Shown here: positions 35,954-46,733 of the stretch, piece after piece
Layout of the letters: every line of letters starts with the position of its first letter
Numbering within the stretch: position 1 is the stretch's first letter
Source of the DNA: Phytophthora hibernalis
Lineage: Eukaryota > Oomycota > Peronosporomycetes > Peronosporales > Peronosporaceae
Assembly (NCBI GenBank): GCA_012656075.1
Contig: JAAKBF010000033.1
Location: 186,001 to 250,000, forward strand
Length of the DNA stretch: 64,000 nucleotides
Reading direction: 5' to 3'
Translations under genes and position numbers: made by a program
The notes under the pieces: generated by a model
Database searches by the model: none
What the model saw: only the letters and a program-made list of their open reading frames with translations
Told to the model about the DNA's origin: nothing

Positions 35954-36168
35954 AGCTCGTAAGCCTACTACTCGTCATTTGCAAGAACTGTGTGCTACTT
36001 ACGGACGCATGGGACTTCATAGATTTGCTGAACTCGACCATCGGCCGCTATGACGGCGACATTTACCGTGCCATGGTGGGTCGTGGAGCTGACGAGCCGT
36101 TGAACAAGGCGCATGTGCCCGATCGCTATGAGCAGTTCATCAAGCCGCTTTTGCAGTCGACCCTGTAA
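35954..36168 (+). pseudogene. C-terminal exon fragment of an acyl-CoA oxidase
   Basis: An open frame with a possible acceptor (CAG at about 35953) reads VLLTDAWDFIDLL, then IGRYDGDIYRAM, EPLNKAHVPDRYEQF and ends QSTL at a TAA. DAxDF, GRYDG and PLN near the C-terminus are hallmarks of the peroxisomal acyl-CoA oxidase C-terminus (first step of beta-oxidation). The final Ser-Thr-Leu is one residue away from the usual PTS1 Ser-Lys-Leu. No upstream exons of the enzyme are seen, only the hAT element, so this is a displaced scrap. Confidence 0.6.
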
Positions 36169-36474
36169 AATGGTTGGGTAATGTGTGGGAATCAAACGAA
36201 AAACGTTGGAATGCATGGATGTCTAGTTATCACGTTTCCAGAATGGTATTGTCCATGAATCCTTAGCTGACGGCCAACATCAAGCGAGCGCACCGCCGTC
36301 CTCACCCCTCACCATTATTGTCGTCGCAAACGTTGCTCACGATTTACTGGTAGTTGAAAGCATCCGGTTGTGCTGAGGGCCGGTGCTAATCAATACAATT
36401 TAAACTGAGAGCGCCCAACAGTGTAGCCCGATAGACTACCCTGGTCGATGCCACCACAAGGCGTAGATCAGCAC
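36169..36474. other. Spacer without recognised gene
   Basis: Between two gene scraps; no coding signal or repeat seen. Confidence 0.4.
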
Positions 36475-36900
36475 TCAGTAGAGCTTGATGTACGTGTTGT
36501 TGTTATACACGTACGCCGCTCCGGCCATCGTGATCAAATTGTCAAGGATTCTGTCGCGACCAACGTTCTTCACCCCACAGCTCACCACGTCGCATTCGTT
36601 GGCATTTCCGGAGTCGATGTTCTCGGCCATGTGTTGGCATTTGTATCCGGCGTCATTTTAAAGGGGGTTGGGAGTCGAGTCATCGATGCCGTAGTCGGAC
36701 ATGTAGTCCGACCTGAACAGGTCCTTAGCATGACGCTGCGCCGCAGCCTGCAGCTTCCGCCGGGGCACCGCGACCCTTTTCGTCGCCTTAAATCTCGTAA
36801 TTCAGCCACGCTTGTTGGAACTCGTCGCTGTACGGGCTGTTGCGGCCGGACCGTCAAATCGGTCCAAGCCGATCTCGGACCAGCCCGCAAGGGAGCCACG
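36475..36900 (-). pseudogene. Broken gene scrap, unrecognised
   Basis: Minus-strand pieces in alternating frames: SEIGLDRFDGPA (about 36870), SDEFQQAWLNYEI, DLFRSDYMSDYGIDDSTPN (36670-36730), then AENIDSGNANECDVVSCG and DRILDNLITMAGAAYVYNNN to a TGA at 36475. The composition is protein-like and the C-terminal 55 codons are uninterrupted. I cannot name it. At least two frame changes and one stop. Confidence 0.35.
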
Positions 36901-37922
36901 AGTGGCTGTAGATGCAGTAGTGGTTTGGAGGAACAAGCACGTAACTACGCTCAATAGACTCAGTTTCCAATTCGATCTCGGACCAACAAGTGCCTAACAA
37001 CAACGCTTGTCTCTGAACTTTCATTCTCGTACTGATCCTTCATTGTCGTCAGCAGTTAGACTCGCCCAAGTCTCCATCGCGACAGAGTGATAGCCCGCGA
37101 AAGCAGCTCACTCGACGGGCACTACCTGTCTATTAGTCGCTTTCACTTTTCCAGAACATACCAGAAGGCTCGGTTTACTGGCTTCAGTTACCGGCTTCAG
37201 GAATTAATCCGATTTGGGATGTCCAGTATCCCAGTACAATTTATTAGTTTCTAAAGGGTACTATATTCTGCAAAAATAACGATATAAATGTCTATTTTCC
37301 TTTTCAAAGAGGCCATATTTTTCAGGGTATATTTGTTTCGAAATTATGCTGCCCATGTATTCTAATCCATGTATTGCCCACATTTTGGCAGGTATTGTCC
37401 ATGTTGTATTTTATGAAATTTGAAAAACCTTACCAGCTCATTTCGATTAGACGCGCGGAAGCCACACGCCACGAATCGGGAGGCTGCCAGGCTACCCCCT
37501 CCGCCACTGCTCCACCGCTGTACGCACCAAGGCCTCCTGCTCACCCTGCCAATGCGTAACGGAGCTGCGCCACGCGCCAAGACGCCAACAGCAGCTGCGC
37601 CACGCACCAAGACGCCACCAAGAGCTGCGCCTCGCCCCGAGACGCCTACACGAGGAGCTGGCGGCACGTGCTCCATTGCTGAAGGTACGAATCTCGCTAC
37701 TCTCTACACGCTGCTTGCACTTACCGTTGGACTAACACGCACCTGTCATCTCGTAGGCCACGAACGTTCCGCAGCCGATCATTTACGCCGAGCGCAGTTA
37801 GCAGACCCCGAAGGTGAGGAGATGGCGTGACTGGTGTTGAATGCATGCGTCATAAGGCCACATATTGACCATGTATTGGCAACGTTTTCGCCATGTTTTT
37901 ATATGTTTTGTAGTGCTGGAAC

Positions 37923-40900
37923 CATGGCGCGGACCAGGAATACCGACAAAATTCAGAAGCGCTTGAAAGAGGAAAAGATACAAGCGAAAGCTGCAGCTGA
38001 AGTGAAGAAAGCCGCTGAAGAGAAGATGGCCGCTGAGGAGAAGATGGCCGCTGAGGAGGAGGAAGCTGCAGAAGAGGATTAGGAACCTGCACAAGAGATG
38101 GAGGAAGAACCTGAAGAAGTGGAGGAAGAAGCTGAAGAAGTGGAGGAAGGTGCTGAGGACGAGGAGGAAGATGCTGAAGACGAGGCAGCAGTTGAGGAGG
38201 ATGAAGAAGCTGAGGAGAATGTGGCAGAGGAGGAGAGTGATGATGAAAGTGAGCGTTGTGATCAAAGTTCTGGCGGTAGCGTATCGTCTCGAAAGAGATC
38301 GGCTTCGGATAGTTCGGAAGAGCTACACTACGCACCTGCGATGAAGAAACACCACAAGTCGTGGGCTAGCTTTGAAGCGTATTTGAAGACATACGAGAAG
38401 CACACAAAGACGGTGTTAGCAATCACTGAAACCCTCAACGTCCGGCTGAGGAACGAGCGTCTGAAGAAGCAGAAGAGGTACCTTAACAAGCCGGATTCAG
38501 AGATACCTCTGGTGCCCGAAACTATGGACCCCTATCAGCGACTCTACATTTACACTCACGAATGAAAAGTGCGATCGCGCTCGACTGGGTTGCGGCCCGT
38601 TCAACGGGTGACGTTTACTGGCTGCAAGGTCCGGTTCCTCGCCCAAGTCTATGAACATACAGCAGGAAAGTGGTGGATCGAGATTAAGCTGGAGTTCTAC
38701 GGCCACAACCACCACGTGTCTGATGAAGTATTCCGTTCGTATCCAAGCATCCGCATGGTCCCAGATGACTCCCGATAATGAGCAACGTGGAGCTACTTGT
38801 GAATAATGGAAGCAAAGCGAGTAGGATCTACGACTACATCCGTGACAACTCTATTCACCTAGTGAAGATGCGGGACGTTTACAATCTCGTAACGCGCAGG
38901 TCCGTGTGGAGTGTTTGCATCGTCAAGGTAATGAGTCGGTTAATCTAATGTATGCGTTTTATTGCGTAGGGGACGAACTTTCCGACCACGATCAAGTGGC
39001 CGAACTTCTTGTCAACTTCAACCTGCTTGCAGAAGGGAACGTGTCGACGGTGAATGAAAACGCGCGAGGAAAACGGCCGTCATCTCCATCAGTTCGCAAC
39101 ACATGCGGAAGCTGTATCACAGATTCCCGGAGCTGTTGCTGATCGACTGCACTCACAAGACCAACCGGTATGGTGACCATGTATTGACCATGTATCCATC
39201 ATGCACTAACCATGTATTGAATTATGTGTATTGGCCATGTCGTGGCATGTTACTACAGGTATAATTACCAGTTGTGTACGTTCATGGTGATGGACCAGTT
39301 CGGGAATGGCCAGCCGGTGCAGCATTCGGTCATTGAACGCAACGCAGATTGGCATATGGTGAAGACGGTCGATCATTTTCAGGGCATTAACGCGTGGGAG
39401 GCGACGAGGGTCGTTGTCGTAGACAAGGACCTGAAGGAGATCGAAGTGTTGACGCGCATGTTTCCCGACGCCCGCATCCTTCTTTGTCACTTCCACGTGA
39501 TTAAGTGGCTTGATTCCGCTGTCCGTGATGACAAGAAGTACGGAACATATCCTAGTGAAGTGCTGAAACAGATCGACCACTGCGTGGCGAACATGGTGTA
39601 TGCGAAGACGGACGACGTGTTTCAGAAACATGCTGACGAGTTGAAGTTGCTCGCTTGCCGAGGTGGACGCGAGGTACTGTGGACATACTTCAGCAAGAAT
39701 TGGTCTGCGAAGAAGGAGATGTGGGTAACGGCGTTTCACATGGATTTGCCCCACTTTCGAAACAATACAAACAACAGACTCAAGAACTTTTTCGGGAAGG
39801 TCAAGGCCGACCTCGACGGGTCGTTCTCCATGAAGGACTGTCTGCAAGCCATCCTCAACTTCCAGCGCCGTAAAGAAGACGAATATCACTCAAAGGTCAT
39901 GATGCCGGGGTCCATCCGGAACGCGAACTACGGAGAAGAGATGAACCAACGGTTGGGAATAACTTCAGGATGGCTTGCCGAGATATTCTTTGTGGAGTAT
40001 CAATTCGCGACAGACCCTGAGACGATGGCGCATTACACTTTTGAAGAACGACAGCATCTCGTTCATGTCAGTCGCGAAGGACGTGTCCACCGAGTCGACA
40101 CAAACGCACGGCTCTGTGATTGTGAATTCTCCGCCACGATGAAGCTGCCGTGTCGACATGTACTGCTCTACCGGAAGCATCTCGGGGATGTCTTCACGAT
40201 CCCGTATTCGTCGATACATTCCAGGTATTGCCCAATTTTTGACCATGTATTAGCCATGACTTGCGTACAGGTTATGACCATGTATTCACCATGTATTGAC
40301 CATGTACTGAACATGACTTGTGTGTATGTTTGGTTAGGTGGCTGTGGACGTCTGCCTTAGAGGACGAGATCGCTACTATCGACTTTCCTATCCGCGTTAG
40401 CACATGTCGTGATGATGTGAAGATGAAGAAGCAGATGACTGAGCGAGACAAGTACAAGCACGCCCAAGAAGTGTTCTCGCGTATCACCACGGAGCTCACT
40501 GACTTCCCAGACGCAAAGTTTGAAACAGCGATGCAAAATCTGGAAAGATGGTGGGACAATTTGCGTCAAGGGACTTTGTCGTTACCGGTGCAACCTTCGC
40601 AGAGTGGGTCTGATGATGTAGCGCCAACGCAACTAGCTGTCACCACTGCGGCCGATGAAGAGGAGAAAGACGAACAAGTACATGAGAATAGCATCGACGA
40701 AACTGACGGAGATTTGAAACTGAAGCCATTCAACCCGCGAGCTCCGAAGTCAGGGCGGCCTAAGAAAAATCGTGCTGCTGCAGACTCTAAGCGAAGTGCA
40801 GAGCGAAAGGAGTACAACCAGGGCAGCAAATTGCGGAAACTGCTCCGTGGGAAAGATGTGGTGGAAGTCAAGAGCTATCTCAAGACGAACAGGCCTGCGC

Positions 40901-40968
40901 TGAGTGAAGTGCTCTCATTTCTAAACACGTTCGAGGTTCGCTTCCTGGCTACACAAAGAAGAAGATGA
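37923..40968 (+). CDS. MULE transposase with FAR1-like finger and SWIM domain
   Basis: An acidic Glu-rich N-terminus (38098-38280, one in-frame TAG at about 38080) is followed by the FAR1-like region (38570-38780, TGCKVRFLAQV..GHNHHVSDEV). The MULE core comes next: LLLIDCTHKTNR, a 91-base intron (39168-39258) and then YNYQLCTFMVMDQFG; ARILLCHFHVIKWLD is the conserved C..H block. The SWIM finger CDCEFSATMKLPCRHVLLY is complete. A second intron of 113 bases (40225-40337) precedes the basic C-terminus. Both introns have GT..AG ends and restore the family reading. Frame changes near 38565, 39063 and 40950 suggest a recently dead or mis-sequenced copy; the central 330 residues are intact. Confidence 0.75.
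39168..40337 (+). repeat. CCATGTATTGACC-type repeats in the MULE introns
   Basis: The introns at 39168-39258 and 40225-40337 are mostly built from imperfect copies of (T)GACCATGTATT, about three to four in each. Similar units occur in the 5' leader (37350-37400 and 37860-37925) and 3' tail (41990-42055). The exons between them lack the motif. Confidence 0.65.
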
Positions 40969-41149
40969 CTGCAACTCTGAGCACTTCAGAGACGGACCAA
41001 ACGCCAATGCCTTTCCGACTGCCTGAGGCTACGGTAACGGCTGCCTTCCTTAAAGCAGTGGAGAAGGAAGCAGAAATGGACGGCGCCGAGAAGGAGGAGG
41101 ATCTTTGTTCTCCCGTAGAGGGAACTACCCGTGACAGTGCGCACACTCA

Positions 41150-41857
41150 ATGGTGCGGTCCATATCGGGGGCAGGTGACTTTTCGAAGGACAGACTCGAC
41201 GCCATAAAATACCTGTGGAACATGGCCAATACCTGTTCTCGTGGAATGCAATGCTACTCGTGGCTCATGGGCAAGGTCGACGTCCGGTTCCCGGATGAAG
41301 GAGCACAAGCGGTCGCAAGTAAGATGATCAACGTCTGGCCGCAAGACAGCATCCCAGAATTTAGCTTTGACGTGCTTTGGGCCGACACTTACTGCGTGCG
41401 GTCCGGCGTGTGGTTCAACGACATCATCATTCAAGCTTTTCTGGAAACGCTGTCACACAAGTACAAGAAGTGCAAGACAATTCTCCTACCTCAGCTGAGA
41501 AACCCGGCACCAGACAAAGGCAACCGTATTCCACAAGCCACGCTCGAGACGACCTCCGAGGACTTCGTCTTCATGCCGATCAATTTGAACAAAAGTCACT
41601 GGGCGTGCATCCTTGTAGACATGGCGAAGGGAATGCTTCTGTGCTACGACAGCCTGGACAGCCACCCCCACCACAAGCTTCTATCGGAGTTGGCATCAGA
41701 GATGGAAGCAAGAGCACTGACCGGTTTCACGCACATCGCTGTGTACAACCCGTTGCAGAAGGATAGCGACAATTGCGATCTCTTTGTGTGCCTTTTCTTA
41801 TGGAAGCGCCTGTGGAAAGATCTCGGGAGTGACTACACTGAAGAAGGTCTTGCTTGA
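41150..41857 (+). CDS. Ulp1-type (C48) cysteine protease of the MULE
   Basis: 235 residues from the ATG at 41150. The C48 fold is visible: VLWADTYCVRSGVWFNDIII (substrate-groove region, 75-94), catalytic His150 in NLNKSHWACILVD, Asp167 in LLCYDSLDSH, Gln203 in NPLQKDSDNCD and catalytic Cys209. The residue after the Cys is Asp instead of the more usual Gly. Ulp1 enzymes remove SUMO-like modifiers; in plants some MULEs carry such a domain, and the position here just after the transposase fits that class. It may be the C-terminus of a fused protein (an upstream stretch of 60 codons at 40965-41130 is open in another frame) or a separate gene. Confidence 0.75.
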   Translation: MVRSISGAGDFSKDRLDAIKYLWNMANTCSRGMQCYSWLMGKVDVRFPDEGAQAVASKMINVWPQDSIPEFSFDVLWADTYCVRSGVWFNDIIIQAFLETLSHKYKKCKTILLPQLRNPAPDKGNRIPQATLETTSEDFVFMPINLNKSHWACILVDMAKGMLLCYDSLDSHPHHKLLSELASEMEARALTGFTHIAVYNPLQKDSDNCDLFVCLFLWKRLWKDLGSDYTEEGLA

Positions 41858-42078
41858 AGACGCTCGCACATTCTGCATGCAGTTGTGAACTTCGACAAGG
41901 AGAAGAAGGAGGATGCAAGCATCTAGATCTACGATCTAATCAACGAGCATTGTTGTCACTGTCAACTTCACTTTGCGTATATATATTGACCAGGTTTTGG
42001 TTAGGTATCATAGTATGCATTGACCATGCTCGCGTAGCATGTATTGCCCATGATTTGAGTAAGTATTGTGCTTCCTGA

Positions 42079-42546
42079 TGTTTTGACAGGCCAATGTAAT
42101 GTTAGTGTACCGTACACGTACACTGTGTACGTGCTATACTGTCACTCATCGATAGTTCAGTTGAGATCTTCGACATTTATAGCTGGACAGATTGAGTGGA
42201 CAGGATTGACCGACAACAGCCAATCTCTCTCACTCTTCATTTCTCGTGACGTTCCGACAATATGTATCGTACATGTTTTAGACATGGGCGTGAACAGGTT
42301 TCTTATCGGATGTTGTGACAGGCCAAGCTGGTAAAGTTAGTGTTCCGTACACATACACTGTGTACGTGTTATACTGTCACTCTTCGATAGTTTAGTTGAC
42401 TTCTTCGACATTTATAGCTGGACAGATTGAGTGGACAGGATTGAGCGACAACAGCCAAGCTCTCTCCCTCTTCATTTTTCGTGACGTTCCGACAATATGT
42501 ATCGTACATGTTTTAGACATGGGCGTGAACAGGTTTCTAATCGCGA
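42079..42546. repeat. 232-bp tandem duplication in the MULE tail
   Basis: Units at 42079-42310 and 42311-42546 are about 90 percent alike. Each begins TGTT.TGACAGGCCAA, contains a palindromic CCGTACAC.TACACTGTGTACG block, and ends in CGTGAACAGGTTTCT. Subterminal tandem repeats are common in MULE ends. Confidence 0.85.
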
Positions 42547-42638
42547 ATTTATTTTCTGCTTCCGTCATTTAAAAGGAAACAATTTCCGCTTCGTTTGAAA
42601 AAACATCGATGATACCTGACCATACATGCTCAATACTT

Positions 42639-43156
42639 CTCTGTCCGGCCAATATATACAAATTTGGGTTTTCCGCCTCTCAGTCGGTCAATTTTGGTAG
42701 CTAAACGCGAAGAAGTAGCTTAAACGAAAGAACAGGTCTCGAGGTTTGTGTTGATATTTATCTTTGGCACTTAACTCAATTGGTATGCTAAATAACTTCG
42801 CAAACCCGAGCTGAGTTTGACGGCATAATAACCTTTTTTCGTAACCCGCCTCTAAATTAGCGATATTAGCCCCAAAATGGTAGAGCATCGTCAACGCTTT
42901 GCGATTCTCCTCGTAATAGCACAATCTATGGAACCTCCCACCTGACTCAAGAATTGCAGTATTACAAACGAGGTTTTATCCAGCGTTATGATCATGATTG
43001 CAATTTCTGCCCTAACCTAAGTGCGATTTCATCCAATCATGATCAGGTTACTGTCCGCTGCCAGTCATTTATCTGGTCAAATTTTGGCCAATAAAATTCA
43101 TGTAACATTTTGTGTGGCGAACAAAAACCAAATTCGTATAAATTGGCCGGACAGAG
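42639..43156. mobile_element. 518-bp element with 34-bp inverted repeats
   Basis: CTCTGTCCGGCCAAT.TATAC.AATTTGG (42639-42672) recurs inverted at 43123-43156 with three mismatches in 34 bases. Inside, a 78-codon minus-strand frame (42688-42924, MLYHFGANIANLEAGYEKRL) looks coding but matches nothing I know. No clear target duplication. Type uncertain. Confidence 0.7.
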
Positions 43157-43330
43157 TACATGATAAAGTAGGCCTACCCCTTATAGAAAACATTTGCAGC
43201 ATCACCAGCCTATTTGTTTTCGCAAAATAGCATCTTTCCGGATCCCTAGGGGATGTAAGTTTACGGGTGGCTCTGAAATAAATTACAGAGAGTTTCCAAT
43301 GACCGCAGTAACCAGATAAAAACATTCTGG

Positions 43331-43802
43331 TGAGAGTTTTGATTTGGGGAAAATTCCAAAGGGGACTCAAATCGAAAAACATTTTCAAAGGGGGACTCGA
43401 TAATTAAAAAGCTAACGTTAGGATAGCTTTTACTCACTGAGAAATCGTCGCTGGACGGCACGCGATGTACGAAAAGAACGTTATTAATTACTTCGAAGTA
43501 GGACAGAGTTGATAGTACCGGATATTCCACGACACCAGCAGCGTCATGCTTATCCCCCTCTCCATCAGGTGCATGCCTCAGCGTACTTCGTCTAACAGGC
43601 CGAGAAAGGACCCGCCCGCACCGCATAATGCTCATCATCCCGTTACATTGGTATCTCACGCCGTTGAGCGCGTGTCGTCCAGCGACGATTTCTCAGGCTG
43701 AGTAAAAGCTATCCTAGCTTTTTAATTATCGACTCCCTTTGAAAATGTTTTTCGATTTGAGTCCCCCTTGGAATTTTCCCTTGATTTGCTCCAAGACTCT
43801 CA
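43331..43802. mobile_element. Foldback element with about 130-bp arms
   Basis: The arms at 43331-43464 and 43669-43802 are inverted copies of each other (for example GAAATCGTCGCTGGACGGCAC against GTGTCGTCCAGCGACGATTTC), with small indels. The loop of about 200 bases has no gene. It lies 150 bases beyond the 3' end of LRR-membrane copy F. Confidence 0.85.
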
Positions 43803-43945
43803 ACTTGGGACCCAAGATCAATGTTCAGGAGTAGAGGGCAAGTACTTCTTGAATTTTCATTGCACCCCGAAAGTCTTAGAAAGATCATCGTCCGCGAAGC
43901 TGTCTCAAATGAATAAAACAAAATCGGTCAAAGTTGTGCACAGTA

Positions 43946-46553
43946 CTATGCTGTGGATCGGTTACAACCTAGCCATGATTCCTCCAAGGGGTTACACGGT
44001 ATCCCTACGCCCTCCTCAATCTGGCGGCGACGAACTCGAATTTTGGCCGGATCCGGATTACACGCTATAATTTGCATGCGATGACTGTAGCATATACCCA
44101 CGACCGACGTGTTTGGCTTGCTACCTGGTAACCGACACTGTCGAAACATTACTCCATCGCACATTTGAATTGTTTCCGCTGTTGGGGTTTGTGATAATCC
44201 GGTATAAGGCTGGCAAACACTTGCAGAAAACTCCTCGAAGACTTTCAGCGTTGCCTGAGTAGCGAGCAGCGTGGGATCGTCGAGGCAAGTCGTATCACTG
44301 CAAAACGGGTTGGTGAGGTCGCAGGTTCCGAGAAATCGATTACAACACAGATAGGCGCCTTGATATACTGCGAAGTGCACAATTTTCCCAGCGAGTGCCA
44401 GGTCAGGAATCCGAGACAAGTCCTTCATCACGCTAAACTCGAGTCGCTGAAGTCGTGGCAAATGCTCGAAAGGTGGGAGCGCAGTGAACTCGCCCATGCG
44501 AGCAAGAACTATACAAGACAAATTCGGGACTCCATTTAAAGACGGAAGTCGAGTCATTCGTTGATGAAGTCCAAACTGCAAATACCGCAGCTTGGGCATG
44601 TCACTGAAGAGATCGTCGGCCAAGTCTCCAAGGTTCTTACTGCCGACTTTGCCTTCGATTTGTCTGTGGATGCAGTAAAACAATGAACTGATCAGTACGG
44701 AACCTGTAGGATTCCGCCCAGACAATGAGCTGCGCACAAGTATTGTAGCTTGCGAAAATCTTTAGCCCAAGTCGGTAGTTCTTCAATCGCGCAGTTGATT
44801 AAGGATCTACACAAAGAACACGCACATGTAAAATGAGGACAAGTGTGCCAGTCGCACTGGGCGAGCTATAACGTACATGAAATTGAGATTATGGCAGCCA
44901 CGGAGCTCGTCTGGTAGCACCATCAGCTGCCGATTGATCAACTGAATCATTTCCAAAGTCCCTGCTGCCGCCAGATCCTTGACAGCGTTAATGGCGTCGA
45001 CCGGGTGAGTCCATTCGTAATACGTTTTGGGGGCACGAATACCATCGATGAGAGCTAGACAAGGGCAGAGCTCTGGGTCGTACCACCGATAGGCGAACAC
45101 AACGCATTCCGGGTGAGAAGAACAGGCTTTTTGCGAAGTCGATACAGACTGTTGAGTGACAACAACAACACCGATGCTGTACGTGATAAATAGAATAGCC
45201 GCTGACTTTGGGACAGCTCGCTGGCACGAACGCAAACCACTTGCTGTTTTCGGGGATTGCAAGAGCATTGACTGCTTCTGTCCCAACGATTCTTTCCTCT
45301 TCCCTTGTTGCTGCTGGCGCTGCGATTGCATTTGAATTAGGACCTCAACCACCCGCTTGAAGCGATATGAAAATCCAATATTCATCCCGATTCGAAGGAC
45401 AAAGTCCGACATCGTGCGAATTCTAAGTGAATCAAAGGAAACTCGGAAGAGAGCAATTTCCGTCGGGTTGGCAAACATTCTAGCGCGTCTCTCAAAACTT
45501 CCTACAGGTAGCTCCTCCACGTTGATCTGGTACACGGCACGGTCAAAATCAAAATTGTCGGCGCTATACACGAGCACCACGATAGGGAACAGCACGGCGG
45601 TACACAAATCAAACAGCGAATCGATAAGAATTTCAGCAAACGCTGTGTATCGGTGGCTGATGATCTCTACAGCACAAAAAGAGAGTTTAAGGCTGTAAAC
45701 ACGGCGTATCCAAACGTGAGGTGTACTGGCGTCCCAGATTCCAACAATTCACTGAGAAGTAGCGACTGCATCACTAAGTCGAGGGCTTTGAGACACAAAT
45801 TCTACAATAACGCGCGCACAAACGATTCTTAGCGCGTGTACATGTACGTGCCACAAGTTATTTGCTGTAGGTTGTACATTTACTTACCCATAGTTTTCGA
45901 TGTCTTCCGTGAAAGCCAGTAAGCTCTTTCACAAACACGCAGAGTTCCCAAATCAGTCTATAAACTCTGTGGCGGAAGTCTAGCTTCGACCAGTCATTGA
46001 ATTCTGTTCTGTTTGGCGCACATCGCCTCAAAATTCGATCGAGAAAGGAGCCCTCTACGTGATTGTATTCGCGCCAAACGAGAATTTTGAGCAAGACGAA
46101 GACGTATAAAATCACAACTACCGCCAATCCAGCGACGCTGGCAACCTGTAGGGCCTTTACTTCTTCAGGAATCAACCAAAACTGCCCGTCGTCGTATTCA
46201 CTCGTGCCCATGAGAAAGTTAGCTGTCTCGTTTGGTGCTAGTGTGAGTACAATCAGCCAAATGGTCCAGGAAACACAAACGAGTGCCACCACAACCATGG
46301 GGATCCCCAGAACACCAAACGCATCTTTGAAAGTGACGTATTTCAATCGAATCACCACGACACTGCGTCGGCGCAGAGCTGCAACGTTGAAAGCCCCTCG
46401 GGTTGTGAGCTGAGGTGAAGAGCTCAACGGAGTTACTTCGGAATTGCTCAATCTCTGCAAAGGCTTGCGCAGCTTTTGCCAAACACTTGCCGAAGGCTCA
46501 GCGATCACAGGTCCCCGCTGGACGAAGAGAGGTTCAGCAGGACGAGTCTTCAT
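43946..46553 (-). CDS. LRR-membrane family copy F, best preserved
   Basis: Reference copy of the unrecognised family. The ATG at 46553 (MKTRPAEP) is chosen because copies B and C share it. Exon 1 ends at a GTAAGT donor near 45888; it has two spans (VLGIPMVVVALVCVSW; VASVAGLAVVVILYVFVLL) around DDGQFWLIP. Exon 2 (to about 44870) has spans at HLTFGYAVFTAL and LFDLCTAVLFPIVVLV, GSFERRARMFANP, a span at AAILFITYSIGVVVV, the HPECVVFAYRW/CPCLALIDG motif and an LRR. A 70-base exon (about 44740-44812) encodes SLINCAIEELPTWAKDF. The last exon (43946-44690) has LRRs, then a Cys-rich module ending WLGCNRSTA. A one-base loss near 45675 shifts the frame in exon 2. About 780 residues; probably a plasma-membrane LRR protein. 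Confidence 0.7.
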
Positions 46554-46733
46554 GATTGAGTTCACTGGAAATGTGAGTTCTCCATTTTTGCAGATACCAA
46601 GTTTAGCCTTGCAGATAAACTCACGCTTGTCACGAAACGAATTGACGTCTGAGAGTCTAAGAACGAAGCTTCCCATTAAAAATGATAACCAACGATGACG
46701 CTGTCATATTCACAAGCTGCAGGTTCGACCTGC

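Larger units (their letters stand above)
37340..42546 (+). mobile_element. Mutator-like element with Ulp1 protease (element 2)
   Basis: A plus-strand element made of a Pro-rich leader (37548-37680, repeated AAPRxKTP units), a FAR1-like/MULE transposase (37923-40968), an Ulp1-type cysteine protease (41150-41857) and a tail with a 232-bp tandem repeat (42079-42546). Its introns and flanks share CCATGTATTGACC-like repeats. The terminal inverted repeats were not found by eye, so the borders are approximate. Confidence 0.65.

Noticed and set aside
36448..36957. 169-codon plus-strand frame
   Set aside because: It is opposite to the minus-strand scrap with better protein-like composition (36475-36900).
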